31,122 nt of DNA from CAYLZN01 sp964387935 (GCA_964387935.1 CAYLZN010000023.1:1-31122); one strand, 5' to 3'. Positions 1 to 7,336 are shown, counted from the first letter of the stretch. The notes: generated from the sequence alone by a model not told the origin. A program made the numbers and translations.

Positions 1-2034
1 GCGTTCGATGGCGCTCTTCGACCGGCTCTGCGCGGTCTTGCGCCCCAGGTCGTCGGCGACCCGGCCGGTGCCGCCCGCGAATCCGATCGATCCCTGGCTC
101 ATCTCCCGCGAGCCCGCGTTGCTCGTCATGATCAGGACGACCTGGCGGAAGTCGGCCTTGCGCCCGTTGTTGTCGGTGAGCGTCGCATGGTCCATCACCT
201 GCAGCAGGATGTTGTAGATGTCGGCGTGCGCCTTCTCGATCTCGTCGAGCAGCAGCACGGCGTACGGGTGCTGCCGGACGGCGTCCACGAGCAGGCCGCC
301 CTGCTCGAAGCCCACGTAGCCCGGCGGCGCGCCGATCAACCGCGCGACGGCGTGCTTCTCCATGTACTCCGACATGTCGAAGCGGAGGAACTCGTTGCCG
401 AGATGCAGGGCGAGCTGCCTGGCGAGCTCGGTCTTGCCCACGCCGGTCGGGCCCGTGAACAGGAAGCAGCCCGCCGGCCGGTCGGGCTGCCCGAGGCCCG
501 CCCGGGCGCGCTTGATGGCGCTGGCCACCGCGTGCACGGCGCCCTTCTGGCCGAACACGACGCGCTCCAGGGACTCCTCCAGCGACTTCAGGCGCTGCTT
601 GTCGGACGCATTGGCCTGCTTCTCCGGGATCCTGGCCATCCGCGCGACGATGCGCTCGACATGCTCGGTCGAGATGTGGGGTCGCGGCGCTTCCGTCGAG
701 GCCCCGGCGGCGTCGTTCGCCTCGGCCCGCATGGTGGTCGGCGCCCCGCCCTCCCCGCCTGCGGACGAGCCCAGGGTCGATCGCTCGAGGCGCATCTTGG
801 CGCCGGCCTCGTCGAGGATGTCGATGGCGCTGTCGGGCAGCCGCGACTCGCGCAGGTGCCGCTTCGCCAGCTTCACCGCGGCTTCGAGGGCGTCGTCGTC
901 GTAGACCACGGAGTGGTGGTCCTCGTACCGGCTGCGCAGCCCCTTCAGAATCCGGATCGACTCGTCCACCGATGGCTCTTCGATCACGATCCGCTGCAGG
1001 CGGCGGGCGAGCGCGCGGTCCTTCTCGATGTGCTTGAACTCCTCGAAGGTCGTCGAGCCGACGACCCGCAGCTCACCCGAGGTGAGGACCGGCTTGATGA
1101 GCGTCGCGAGATCGAGCGTCCCGCCCGTGGTCGCCCCGGCGCCCACCGTCGAGTGAATCTCGTCGATGAAGAGGATCGGCCGTTCGCGCTGCGCGAGCGC
1201 CGCAATGACGGCCTTGAACCGCTCCTCGAAATCGCCGCGGAAGCGCGTGCCTGCCAGCAGCGCCGTGGTATCGAGGGCGAAGACCTCGGCCCCGGCGAGT
1301 GGCGCGGGCACGTCGGCCTCGAGCAGCCGAAGCGCCAGGCCTTCGGCCATCGCGGTCTTGCCCACGCCGGGATCACCGACGAACACCGGGTTGTTCTTGC
1401 GGCGCCGGCACAGGACCTCGAGCGTGCGCTGCAGCTCCACGGTGCGCCCGATCAGCGGATCGAGCTGGCCCGCCTTCGCGCGCGCCGTGAGGCTCGTCGT
1501 GTAGGCCGCGAGCGGGTCGCGGGCCGTGGACGACCCCTCGTCGCCGACGCCCCCGGGTGACCGATCCGGATCCTCGCGCGGGCCGCCGCCAGGCGGCATC
1601 GGGACCTTCGAGATGCCGTGCGAGATGTAGTTGAGGATGTCGAGGCGCGTGACGCCCTGCTCGCCGAGCACCTGCGCCGCAAACGACTTGGGCTGCTGGA
1701 GCACGGCGGCAAACAGATCGCCGGCCTCGACTTCGCTCTTGCCGGCGCTCTGCACGTGCAGCACTGCCGTCTGCAGGGCCCGCCGGAACGACAGCGTCTG
1801 GTCCGGCTCGCGCTCCCGGCCCCGCGAGAACTGCTCGACGTTCTTCGTCAGGAAGCGGTCGAGATCGGCCCGCAGCTTCGGCAGGTCGGCGCCGCAGGCC
1901 GCGAGGATCCGCTCGCCCTCGGGATCGTGCGCGAGCACGTACAGCAGGTGCTCCAGCGTGAGATGGACATGCCGTCGCGCGACCGCCTCGCGGTACGCCA
2001 CGGACAACAGCAATTCGACCGATGCGCTGAACAT
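1..2034 (-). CDS. clpA: ATP-dependent Clp protease ATP-binding subunit ClpA (C-terminus cut by window edge)
   Basis: AAA+ unfoldase that feeds substrates to the ClpP peptidase in the cytoplasm. The visible 678 codons begin MFSASVELLLSVAYREA and show a Clp-N domain (about 1-145), then AAA domain D1 with Walker A GDPGVGKT at 220-227 and a Walker B-type LFIDEIH. Domain D2 follows, with Walker A GPTGVGKT near residue 530 and the segment RLIGAPPGYVGFEQGG. An IGF tripeptide near residue 648 matches the ClpP-docking loop. ClpA is usually about 750 residues, so the last 80 or so lie outside the window. The ATG at 2032-2034 is 8 nt after the clpS stop, and AGGA overlapping that stop can serve as ribosome binding site. 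The pairing with clpS and the absence of a ClpB-type middle domain favour ClpA over ClpB or ClpC. Confidence 0.97.
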   Translation of the reverse strand, partial: MFSASVELLLSVAYREAVARRHVHLTLEHLLYVLAHDPEGERILAACGADLPKLRADLDRFLTKNVEQFSRGREREPDQTLSFRRALQTAVLHVQSAGKSEVEAGDLFAAVLQQPKSFAAQVLGEQGVTRLDILNYISHGISKVPMPPGGGPREDPDRSPGGVGDEGSSTARDPLAAYTTSLTARAKAGQLDPLIGRTVELQRTLEVLCRRRKNNPVFVGDPGVGKTAMAEGLALRLLEADVPAPLAGAEVFALDTTALLAGTRFRGDFEERFKAVIAALAQRERPILFIDEIHSTVGAGATTGGTLDLATLIKPVLTSGELRVVGSTTFEEFKHIEKDRALARRLQRIVIEEPSVDESIRILKGLRSRYEDHHSVVYDDDALEAAVKLAKRHLRESRLPDSAIDILDEAGAKMRLERSTLGSSAGGEGGAPTTMRAEANDAAGASTEAPRPHISTEHVERIVARMARIPEKQANASDKQRLKSLEESLERVVFGQKGAVHAVASAIKRARAGLGQPDRPAGCFLFTGPTGVGKTELARQLALHLGNEFLRFDMSEYMEKHAVARLIGAPPGYVGFEQGGLLVDAVRQHPYAVLLLDEIEKAHADIYNILLQVMDHATLTDNNGRKADFRQVVLIMTSNAGSREMSQGSIGFAGGTGRVADDLGRKTAQSRSKSAIER

Positions 2035-2042
2035 CGCGCGTC

Positions 2043-2351
2043 CTACTCTTCCTCGAGACTGGCGCGGAGCGGGAACCCCTTGTCGCGAGCGAGGTCGTGC
2101 ACGTGCGCAACCCTGGTCTCGGCGATGTCATACGGGTACAGCCCGCACAGGCCCTGTCCGTCAACGTGCACCTGCATCATGATGCGAAAGGCCTCCGCCG
2201 GCGACTTGAGGAAGATGGTCTCCAGGATCTGGACGACGAACTCCATCGTCGTGTAGTCGTCGTTGTGCAGGATGACCTTGAAGAGCTTCGGCTCCTGGGC
2301 CTTCTCCCGCGTCCGCTCGAGGACCTGGTCGCTGGTCTTGCCCTCCGACAT
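2043..2351 (-). CDS. clpS: ATP-dependent Clp protease adaptor ClpS
   Basis: Adaptor that recognises N-degron substrates (destabilising N-terminal residues) and delivers them to ClpA. The protein is 102 residues, the usual ClpS length, with a variable tail of about 22 residues followed by the ClpS fold. The segment VILHNDDYTTMEFVV carries the N30-D31-D32 pocket residues, and VHVDGQG carries His63, which corresponds to the pocket histidine of E. coli ClpS. It is the first gene of a clpS-clpA operon, 8 nt upstream of clpA. A purine-rich stretch (GGAGGGGGAG on the minus strand, 2361-2370) precedes the ATG, and a TATACT -10-like element lies just upstream of it. Confidence 0.97.
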   Translation of the reverse strand: MSEGKTSDQVLERTREKAQEPKLFKVILHNDDYTTMEFVVQILETIFLKSPAEAFRIMMQVHVDGQGLCGLYPYDIAETRVAHVHDLARDKGFPLRASLEEE

Positions 2352-2370
2352 GGGTGGTGACTCCCCCTCC

Positions 2371-2378
2371 AGTATAGT
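2371..2378. promoter_or_regulatory. Overlapping divergent -10 elements between clpS and the MBL-fold gene
   Basis: The sequence AGTATAGT gives TATACT on the minus strand (2371-2376), facing clpS. It gives TATAGT on the plus strand (2373-2378), facing the MBL-fold gene. The gap between the two start codons is only 36 bp. The plus-strand start would fall about 3 nt before the ATG at 2388, with no Shine-Dalgarno sequence, implying a nearly leaderless mRNA. No convincing -35 was seen on either side, so this is a motif-based inference. Confidence 0.4.
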
Positions 2379-2387
2379 GTCACGGTC

Positions 2388-3314
2388 ATGGCTTCCGCGG
2401 TTCCCGGCGTTCGGATCGTCGATCTACAGTTCCAGGGGGCGCCTCGCGTCGTCGCGACGGCGGTCCTCGAGACCCGGGCCGGCCTGGTGCTCGTCGATCC
2501 CGGGCCGACGTCCTGCCTGCCTGCGCTGCGCGCCGGGCTCGAGGCACTCGGGGCGCGACTCTCGGACGTGACGGCCGTGCTGCTGACGCACATCCACCTC
2601 GACCACGCGGGCGTGAGCGGCCGTCTCGCGCGCGAGTTGCCCGATGTCGAGCTCTTCGTGCACGAGCGCGGCGCAAAGCACATGATCGACCCGACGAGGC
2701 TGCTCGACAGCGCCACGCGGCTCTACGGCGACCAGATGGACCGGCTCTGGGGCGAATTCCTTCCGGTGCCCGCCGGGAACGTGCGGGCGCTCTCCGGAGG
2801 GGAGCGGCTCGGCATCGGGAACCTGACGCTCGACGTGGCCTACACGCCAGGCCACGCGTCGCATCACGTGTCTTACTTCGACGCCCGCGGCGGCGTGGCG
2901 TTCGTCGGAGACACGTGCGGGGTTCGCCTGGGACCGGCCGAGTTCGTGGTGGCGCCGACGCCGCCGCCGGACATCGATCTCGCCAGCTGGGACCAGAGCC
3001 TGAAGCGCATCCTGACCTGGTCGCCGGCCACCCTGTTCCTCACCCATTTCGGACCACCGTTGACGGCGCCTGCTGCGCACGTCGACGCCCTGCGCGAAGC
3101 GCTCGACTTCTCCGCGCGAGCCGTGCGCGACGCACTCGCGCAGCACCCGGACCCGGCCGAGGACGCCAGCGCGGCCGCGCTGTTCGCGGACGCGGTCAGG
3201 CGCCGGATGCGAGAGCGCCTCAGCGCAGACGACGTGCAGGCCTATGAGCTCGGCGCCCCGCTGGACCACTGCTACCTGGGGCTGGCCAGGTACTGGCGGA
3301 AAGCACGGGGATAG
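2388..3314 (+). CDS. MBL-fold metallo-hydrolase
   Basis: Predicted zinc-dependent hydrolase of the metallo-beta-lactamase superfamily, 308 residues, cytoplasmic (no signal peptide). The full metal-binding set is visible: HIHLDH at residues 68-73, His156 in TPGHASHH, Asp175 in FVGDTCG and His220 in LTHFGPP. The C-terminal part (about 230-308) is helical and may form a substrate-binding cap. The overall pattern resembles glyoxalase II-like or thioesterase-like members, but the substrate cannot be read from sequence. It diverges from clpS with 36 bp between starts and has no Shine-Dalgarno sequence, so it may be translated from a leaderless transcript. A GCGTACG heptamer array begins 6 nt after its stop. 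Confidence 0.9.
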   Translation: MASAVPGVRIVDLQFQGAPRVVATAVLETRAGLVLVDPGPTSCLPALRAGLEALGARLSDVTAVLLTHIHLDHAGVSGRLARELPDVELFVHERGAKHMIDPTRLLDSATRLYGDQMDRLWGEFLPVPAGNVRALSGGERLGIGNLTLDVAYTPGHASHHVSYFDARGGVAFVGDTCGVRLGPAEFVVAPTPPPDIDLASWDQSLKRILTWSPATLFLTHFGPPLTAPAAHVDALREALDFSARAVRDALAQHPDPAEDASAAALFADAVRRRMRERLSADDVQAYELGAPLDHCYLGLARYWRKARG

Positions 3315-3320
3315 GCGCGG

Positions 3321-3375
3321 GCGTACGGCGTACGGCGTAAGGCGTACGGCGGCGTACGGACAAAGCAGGCGTACG
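3321..3375 (+). repeat. GCGTACG heptamer array A
   Basis: Four contiguous 7-bp units occupy 3321-3348 (GCGTACG twice, GCGTAAG, GCGTACG). A GCG spacer and a further GCGTACG (3352-3358) follow, then an isolated unit at 3369-3375. The array begins 6 nt after the stop of the MBL-fold gene. The same four-units, GCG spacer, one-unit layout recurs at 12134-12171. Confidence 0.9.
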
Positions 3376-3519
3376 GCCAGGATCAGTAGAGGGGACGGGC
3401 ACCTGCGACGCCGCACCACCGGCCTCACGTGCGAGAACGGCTGTGCCTTCACGTCACTCCCAGTGAGATCGTGTTGCCCGATGGTGCTTCTTCGTCCCCT
3501 GACGTCCATCAGCGCACAC

Positions 3520-3547
3520 GGCATCCGGCACGCGGCACCCGGCATTG
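3520..3547 (+). repeat. GGCAYNN heptamer array B
   Basis: Four contiguous degenerate 7-bp units: GGCATCC, GGCACGC, GGCACCC, GGCATTG. The invariant part is GGCA followed by a pyrimidine. It shares the GGCAC core with the short array at 17774-17794. Confidence 0.75.
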
Positions 3548-3656
3548 ACAGGACGCCGAGTTCGTCGGATTGAGGTTAGCCTTGATGGGACAGAACGGCG
3601 GGCGGCGATCGGCGGGCGACCAGCGGCCTGACGGGCTGAATCGTTGGTTCCGTCGC

Positions 3657-3700
3657 GAACCCGTCACCTCACTGCACGTGAGATGACTTTCGACGGGTTC
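3657..3700. repeat. Nested inverted repeat (possible structured RNA or terminator)
   Basis: Outer arms GAACCCGTC (3657-3665) and GACGGGTTC (3692-3700) are perfectly complementary over 9 bp. Inside, CTCAC (3668-3672) pairs with GTGAG (3678-3682) around a TGCAC loop. It lies in non-coding DNA between convergent genes. There is no T-tract to mark a classical intrinsic terminator, and the function is unknown. Confidence 0.55.
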
Positions 3701-3721
3701 CTGAAGACTTGCGCCGTGCAG

Positions 3722-3756
3722 GCCGAGCGCCGTGCGCCGCAGGCCGCAGGCCGATT
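3722..3756 (+). repeat. GCCGCAG heptamer array C
   Basis: Five contiguous 7-bp units: GCCGAGC, GCCGTGC, GCCGCAG, GCCGCAG, GCCGATT. The array ends 11 nt beyond the dinB stop codon. The same family recurs at 17839-17873. Confidence 0.8.
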
Positions 3757-3767
3757 GTCCTGTCAGG

Positions 3768-4298
3768 TTAGAGAAGACTGGCTGGCTGCTCGACGCCAAT
3801 CACCTTCAGGTAGGCCGACAACTGGCCGCGGTGGTGGATCTCGTGCTCGAGCAGGCCGAGGCACGCCTCCCACAGCGGGCCCCGCAGCGTGGCCAGCGGG
3901 TGATCGACGGGTGCGTGAAATGCCTCGGCAGGCAACGCCGACAACTCGGCCTCGGTCTTCGACTGGATCTCCGCCCATCGCTCGAGGCAGTCAACGAAGC
4001 TCGTGCCGAACTTCTCGCTCTTGCTGCCGGCGAGGTTCACCGGCCGGGCGGCGGTGAGGCGTTCGGTGGACGACCCGCTCAACTGGAACGGGTCGTACTG
4101 CTCCCCGCGCCCAGCCGCCACGATCAGCCGCCGCCAGAAGACCTCGGCCTGCATCATGTGACGCACGAGGTCGCCGCACGTGAACGAGTTCGTCGTCGGC
4201 GCCCAGGCGAAGTGCTGCTCGGGGACGGACGCGACCAGCTTGCGGGTCGCGCGCCGCTGCGCGCGGAAGTGCTCCAGATATTCGGCCATCGTCTGCAT
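3768..4298 (-). CDS. DinB-family four-helix metalloprotein
   Basis: Cytoplasmic protein of 176 residues with the DinB/YfiT four-helix bundle pattern. Likely metal ligands are His47 in DLVRHMMQAE, and His152 and His156 in LLEHEIHHRGQLSAYL, the HExxH-like hallmark of the family. Bacterial DinB-fold proteins include damage-inducible proteins of unknown activity and thiol transferases (bacillithiol or mycothiol dependent), so the reaction cannot be assigned. The ATG at 4298 was chosen over the in-frame ATG three codons later because GAGGGA lies about 7 nt upstream of it. It is divergent from the amidohydrolase; a minus-strand TATACT (4324-4329) is a plausible -10. Confidence 0.9.
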   Translation of the reverse strand: MQTMAEYLEHFRAQRRATRKLVASVPEQHFAWAPTTNSFTCGDLVRHMMQAEVFWRRLIVAAGRGEQYDPFQLSGSSTERLTAARPVNLAGSKSEKFGTSFVDCLERWAEIQSKTEAELSALPAEAFHAPVDHPLATLRGPLWEACLGLLEHEIHHRGQLSAYLKVIGVEQPASLL

Positions 4299-4338
4299 GC
4301 GGATCCCTCAGGGCGTGCGGTCGAGTATAGCGCCCGCG

Positions 4339-4368
4339 TTGGCAGCGCACCCCCGGCCGATCTACGAT
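4339..4368 (+). promoter_or_regulatory. Candidate promoter of the amidohydrolase gene
   Basis: TTGGCA (4339-4344) and TACGAT (4363-4368) are separated by 18 bp, a reasonable match to a sigma70-type -35/-10 pair. They would start transcription about 15 nt before the ATG at 4390. Based on motif matching only. Confidence 0.4.
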
Positions 4369-4389
4369 CCTCGCCGCCCGAGGCCGCCC

Positions 4390-6018
4390 ATGACCCAGAC
4401 CCGCCGACGATCCCTGTCCGTCCGTCTCTTTGCACTCACGGCCGCCGCGATGGCCGCACTGACAGCCTGGCCTGTCGCGCAGGCCCCTGACGCCGATCTC
4501 CTCATTCGCAACGGCAAGGTCATCGATGGCACCGGCGGGCCCTGGTTCTTCGCCGACGTCGCGCTGCGCGGCGACACCATCGCCGCCATCGGCCGTGGTC
4601 TCCCGGTGAAGGCCCGTCGCGAGATCGATGCCACAGGACTTGTCGTCGCCCCCGGCTTCATCGACATCCACACCCATGCCCGGCGCGGGATCTTCGAAGT
4701 GCCATCCGCTGACAACTACGTGCGCCAGGGTGTGACGACGCTGGTCGAAGGGCCCGATGGCGGCTCGCCCATTCCGCTGCGCCCGTTTCTCGAGAAGGTG
4801 GCAGCCACACGCATCTCTCCGAACTTCGCGACGTTCGTGGGCCAGGGGTCCGTGCGGCAGCAGGTGATGGGCGAGGTGGATCGCGCGGCCACGCCCGCGG
4901 AGGCCGAGAAGATGCAGGCGCTCGTGCGCCAGGGCATGCTGGACGGTGCGTTCGGCCTGAGCTCGGGGCTGTTCTACGTACCGGGCACGTTCACGCCGAC
5001 CGCCGAGGTCGTCGAACTGGCGAAAGTGGCCGGTCAGATGGGCGGTCTCTACATCTCCCACATGCGCGACGAGGCGTCGAAGGTGACCGACAGCGTGCGG
5101 GAGACGATCGAGATCGGCGAGAAGGGCGGCCTGCCCACGCAGGTGACGCACCACAAGATCATCGGGACGGCCAATTGGGGTAAGAGCGTCGAGACCCTCC
5201 GACTCGTAGACGAGGCGCGCAGCCGCGGCGTGGATGCCACGATCGACCAGTATCCGTACACCGCGTCGAGTACCAGCGTGCAGGCGGCGCTCTTTCCCGC
5301 GTGGGCGCAGGAAGGGGGGCGCGACGCGGTGCTGAAGCGCCTGAAGGATCCGGCCACGCGTGCGAAGGTCAAGGCCGACAGCGTCAATCTGATCAGGAAC
5401 GAGCGCGGCGGTGGCGACCCGAAGAACGTCGTCATCGCCCGCTGCGAGTGGGACAAGACCCTCGCTGGCAAGAACCTCGCGGACATCGCGATCATGAAGG
5501 GGCAGCCCGTGAGCGTGGAATCGGCCGCCGACATGGCGATGTGGATCGTCGAGCAGGGGGGGTGCCAGGGAATCTTCCACGCGATCAACGAGAAAGACCT
5601 CGTGCGGATCCTCGCGCATCCGGCGACGATGGTCGCCTCCGACGGCGAGGTGACGGTGTTCGGCCAGGCGAACCCGCACCCGCGGAGCTACGGCACGTTC
5701 GTGCGCGTGCTCGGGCGCTACGTGCGCGAGCAGAAGGTCCTCACGCTCGAGGAGGCCGTGCGGAAGATGTCCGCGATGCCGGCGCAGCGGATGGGGCTGC
5801 CGGATCGCGGCCTGATCAGGCCCGGCATGAAAGCGGACCTCGCGATCTTCGACGCCGGTCGCATCACCGACCGCGCGACGTTCGAGAACCCGCACCAGTA
5901 CGCGGAGGGCGTCGACACGGTCCTGGTCAACGGCGAGGTCGTGTACGAGAAGGGCGCGGCGACGGCGGCACGCCCGGGGCGCGTGCTGTACGGCCCGGCG
6001 TATGGCGCGGCACGCTGA
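4390..6018 (+). CDS. Secreted D-aminoacylase-like amidohydrolase (N-acyl-D-amino-acid deacylase family)
   Basis: Predicted exported metal-dependent hydrolase of 542 residues in the amidohydrolase superfamily, closest in pattern to N-acyl-D-amino-acid deacylases. An Arg-rich start plus a hydrophobic segment (11-31) looks like a signal peptide. Residues 36-90 form the small beta-sandwich start (LLIRNGKVIDGTGG). Metal-site motifs are PGFIDIHTH (His94, His96), YISHMRDE (His224), QVTHHK (His254/255) and VASDGEVTVFG. The family signature GLSSGLFYVPG is present. The position that in classical D-aminoacylases reads GNCG (metal-binding Cys) reads GPDGG here, so the metal site or substrate may differ. 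The ATG at 4390 was preferred to an in-frame ATG 70 codons upstream because it gives the signal peptide and avoids overlap with dinB. Confidence 0.88.
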   Translation: MTQTRRRSLSVRLFALTAAAMAALTAWPVAQAPDADLLIRNGKVIDGTGGPWFFADVALRGDTIAAIGRGLPVKARREIDATGLVVAPGFIDIHTHARRGIFEVPSADNYVRQGVTTLVEGPDGGSPIPLRPFLEKVAATRISPNFATFVGQGSVRQQVMGEVDRAATPAEAEKMQALVRQGMLDGAFGLSSGLFYVPGTFTPTAEVVELAKVAGQMGGLYISHMRDEASKVTDSVRETIEIGEKGGLPTQVTHHKIIGTANWGKSVETLRLVDEARSRGVDATIDQYPYTASSTSVQAALFPAWAQEGGRDAVLKRLKDPATRAKVKADSVNLIRNERGGGDPKNVVIARCEWDKTLAGKNLADIAIMKGQPVSVESAADMAMWIVEQGGCQGIFHAINEKDLVRILAHPATMVASDGEVTVFGQANPHPRSYGTFVRVLGRYVREQKVLTLEEAVRKMSAMPAQRMGLPDRGLIRPGMKADLAIFDAGRITDRATFENPHQYAEGVDTVLVNGEVVYEKGAATAARPGRVLYGPAYGAAR

Positions 6019-6097
6019 ACGGCGATGGCCTCGATCCGGGCGGCGTGGGGACTGCGGTCGGGGCGCTGACGTCTCGAGGCCTACGGGGAGCCGACAC

Positions 6098-6207
6098 TCG
6101 AAACCGCTGCCTTCATTCGCTTGGATTGCGCGCTGACGCCTGCCGCGCCACTCCGACGGGGCGGAGCTGGCGCGGGCAATCCGGCGCTCCTTGCGGCGCG
6201 GTTTCGA
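6098..6207. repeat. 110-bp nested inverted-repeat element
   Basis: Three nested complementary arm pairs are visible. Outermost, TCGAAACCGC (6098-6107) pairs with GCGGTTTCGA (6198-6207), extended by GCC (6109-6111) with GGC (6195-6197) past one bulged base. Next, GGATTGC (6123-6129) pairs with GCAATCC (6176-6182). Innermost, CGCGCCACTCCG (6144-6155) pairs with CGGAGCTGGCGCG (6162-6174) with one bulge around an ACGGGG loop. This could be a structured RNA, a terminator for the convergent genes, or a small non-autonomous mobile element with 10-bp terminal repeats. Confidence 0.6.
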
Positions 6208-6236
6208 ACTGACGCCCGTCGCCCGGCCCCGGCCCT

Positions 6237-6383
6237 GCGCCTCGAGCCCTGCGCCCTGCGCCTTGAGCCCTGCGCCTCGAGCCTTGAGCCCTGCGCCATG
6301 CGCCTTGAGCCCTGTGCCCTGAGCCCTGCGCCCTGCGCCCTGAGCCCTGAGCCCTGTGCCCTGAGCCCTGTGCCCTGAGCCCG
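6237..6383 (+). repeat. GAGCCCT heptamer array D (21 units)
   Basis: There are twenty-one contiguous 7-bp units with no indel. Variants are GAGCCCT, GCGCCCT, GTGCCCT, GCGCCTT, GCGCCTC, GCGCCAT, GAGCCTT and GAGCCCG; the consensus is GNGCCYT. Substitutions cluster at positions 2, 6 and 7. It ends 10 nt beyond the stop of the minus-strand alpha/beta hydrolase. Related arrays occur at 14792-14833 and 27525-27545. Confidence 0.95.
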
Positions 6384-6393
6384 CCCTTGATCC

Positions 6394-7245
6394 CTACGCC
6401 CGCTGTTCCATGAACTCCCGCAATCGCGGCCAGAACACGTCCGGCTTCTCCAGGTAGACCACGTGGCCCGAGCCCTCCACGGGCGCCCAGCGCGAGTTCG
6501 GGATGATGTCGCAGATCTTCCGCTGCATCGTCAGGGGGATCGCACGGTCCTCGCCCCCCGGCATGATGAGGGTCGGGGTCTTGATCGCGCGGTATTGCGG
6601 GAGGTTCTCCTCCAGGGCCGCGAAGAACGGATCCTGCGCTTCGGTCAGGCGGATCAGGCTGTACACGCGATTGACGTAGCGGGCGTAGAACCGCTGCCGC
6701 ATCGTCTCGAGCCGCTCGGGACCGACGGCGGTCACGAAGTCCTCGCCGAAGATCTTCTCGTACATGTAGTGCGTGTAGAGGTCGAACACGTCGGGCCCGC
6801 CGCGGTAGAAGCGCAGCGAGAGTGCCTGGTACATGTCGAAGAGCGTCTCGCGCGTGAGGAGGATGCCCGACAGCGTCAGCGTGTGGAGGCGGTCCTGGTA
6901 GAGCCGTGCGAACTCCTCGGCCACGAAGCCGCCGTAGGACACGCCGACGATGTGGAGCTTCGGGAGGTCGAGGCGGTTGGCGATCATGGCGAGGTAGCCG
7001 GCGATCGAAGGGATGTCCACGGGCTCGTCGCGGGCCGTGGATTCGCCCTGGCCCGGGTAGTCGTAGAGCAGGACGTCGAAGTCAGGGATGAGGCGGGTGA
7101 GGAACGGGTACCAGGCCTTCGTGTGCATGGCGAGGCCGTTGAGGAGGCAGACGGGCTCGCGGCGGCGGTCGCCGAAGTACTCCCAGAAGATCTCGCGGTT
7201 GCCGACGGTGAGGAAGCCGGACTGGGTGGGAGAGAGTTCTGGCAT
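6394..7245 (-). CDS. Alpha/beta-fold hydrolase
   Basis: Cytoplasmic alpha/beta hydrolase of 283 residues. Nucleophile Ser103 sits in GVSYGG, the acid is Asp233 in PGGEDRAIP, and the base is His261 in GSGHVVYLE. The oxyanion-region motif reads NG (LLNGLAMHTKAW) rather than the commoner HG. A cap domain spans about residues 130-215. It could act as an esterase, lipase or meta-cleavage-type hydrolase; the sequence does not decide. It is divergent from the TonB-type receptor. A minus-strand TATTAT (7253-7258) lies about 8 nt before the ATG with no Shine-Dalgarno sequence, suggesting a leaderless mRNA. One of two palindromic operator-like sites overlaps that element, so control by the nearby TetR protein is plausible. 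Confidence 0.88.
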   Translation of the reverse strand: MPELSPTQSGFLTVGNREIFWEYFGDRRREPVCLLNGLAMHTKAWYPFLTRLIPDFDVLLYDYPGQGESTARDEPVDIPSIAGYLAMIANRLDLPKLHIVGVSYGGFVAEEFARLYQDRLHTLTLSGILLTRETLFDMYQALSLRFYRGGPDVFDLYTHYMYEKIFGEDFVTAVGPERLETMRQRFYARYVNRVYSLIRLTEAQDPFFAALEENLPQYRAIKTPTLIMPGGEDRAIPLTMQRKICDIIPNSRWAPVEGSGHVVYLEKPDVFWPRLREFMEQRA

Positions 7246-7257
7246 AAATGGAATAAT

Positions 7258-7272
7258 AACGGACGTTCGGTT
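7258..7272. promoter_or_regulatory. Palindromic operator-like site 1
   Basis: The 15-mer AACGGACGTTCGGTT is an imperfect palindrome centred on ACGT. It differs from site 2 (7337-7351) at one position only. It touches the putative -10 of the minus-strand hydrolase gene. Its size and symmetry suit a TetR-family repressor. Confidence 0.5.
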
Positions 7273-7291
7273 GTTTTTGATAACTTTCGAC

Positions 7292-7321
7292 TTGACAAGC
7301 TATTGCAGGAGGCGTTAGAAC
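7292..7321 (+). promoter_or_regulatory. Candidate promoter of the TonB-type receptor gene
   Basis: A consensus -35 TTGACA (7292-7297) is followed after 18 bp by TAGAAC (7316-7321), a four-of-six -10 match. It lies in a locally AT-richer stretch between the two palindromic sites, so site 2 would fall just downstream of the predicted start point. Confidence 0.45.
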
Positions 7322-7336
7322 TCGACTTGTTAGCAC

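Larger units (their letters stand above)
3315..3767. other. Intergenic region of 453 bp with repeats and a hairpin, no gene
   Basis: This gap between the MBL-fold gene and dinB (convergent) shows no convincing gene. It holds three heptamer arrays (3321-3375, 3520-3547, 3722-3756) and a nested inverted repeat (3657-3700). A 9-bp inverted pair, TGACAGGAC (3546-3554) and GTCCTGTCA (3757-3765), brackets the right half. Short ORFs here are products of the repeats. Confidence 0.75.
6019..6393. other. Intergenic region of 375 bp with nested inverted repeat and long heptamer array
   Basis: This space between the convergent amidohydrolase and alpha/beta-hydrolase genes holds a 110-bp nested inverted repeat (6098-6207) and a 21-unit heptamer array (6237-6383). 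An 85-codon open frame across it is generated by the 7-bp repeat, which reads as a 21-bp/7-residue period, and is not considered a gene. Confidence 0.8.

Noticed and set aside
187..1560. 457-codon open frame on the plus strand opposite clpA
   Set aside because: Antisense shadow of a confidently identified clpA; its product is rich in R, H, D and E with no domain, as is usual for opposite frames in high-GC DNA.
3657..3700. tRNA gene or tRNA-derived attachment site
   Set aside because: The inverted repeat has a GGGTTC-like arm, but no acceptor, D or anticodon arms can be laid out around it.
3991..5895. 634-codon minus-strand open frame across the amidohydrolase and dinB
   Set aside because: It overlaps two well-supported genes and shows only composition-driven sequence.
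6121..6378. 85-codon open frame with repeating LEPCA/LSPEPCA residues
   Set aside because: The peptide repeat is the direct translation of the 7-bp GAGCCCT array (21 bp = 7 residues); there is no ribosome binding site or family.
6237..6383. Possible CRISPR array
   Set aside because: The units are contiguous 7-bp repeats without spacers and no cas genes are present.
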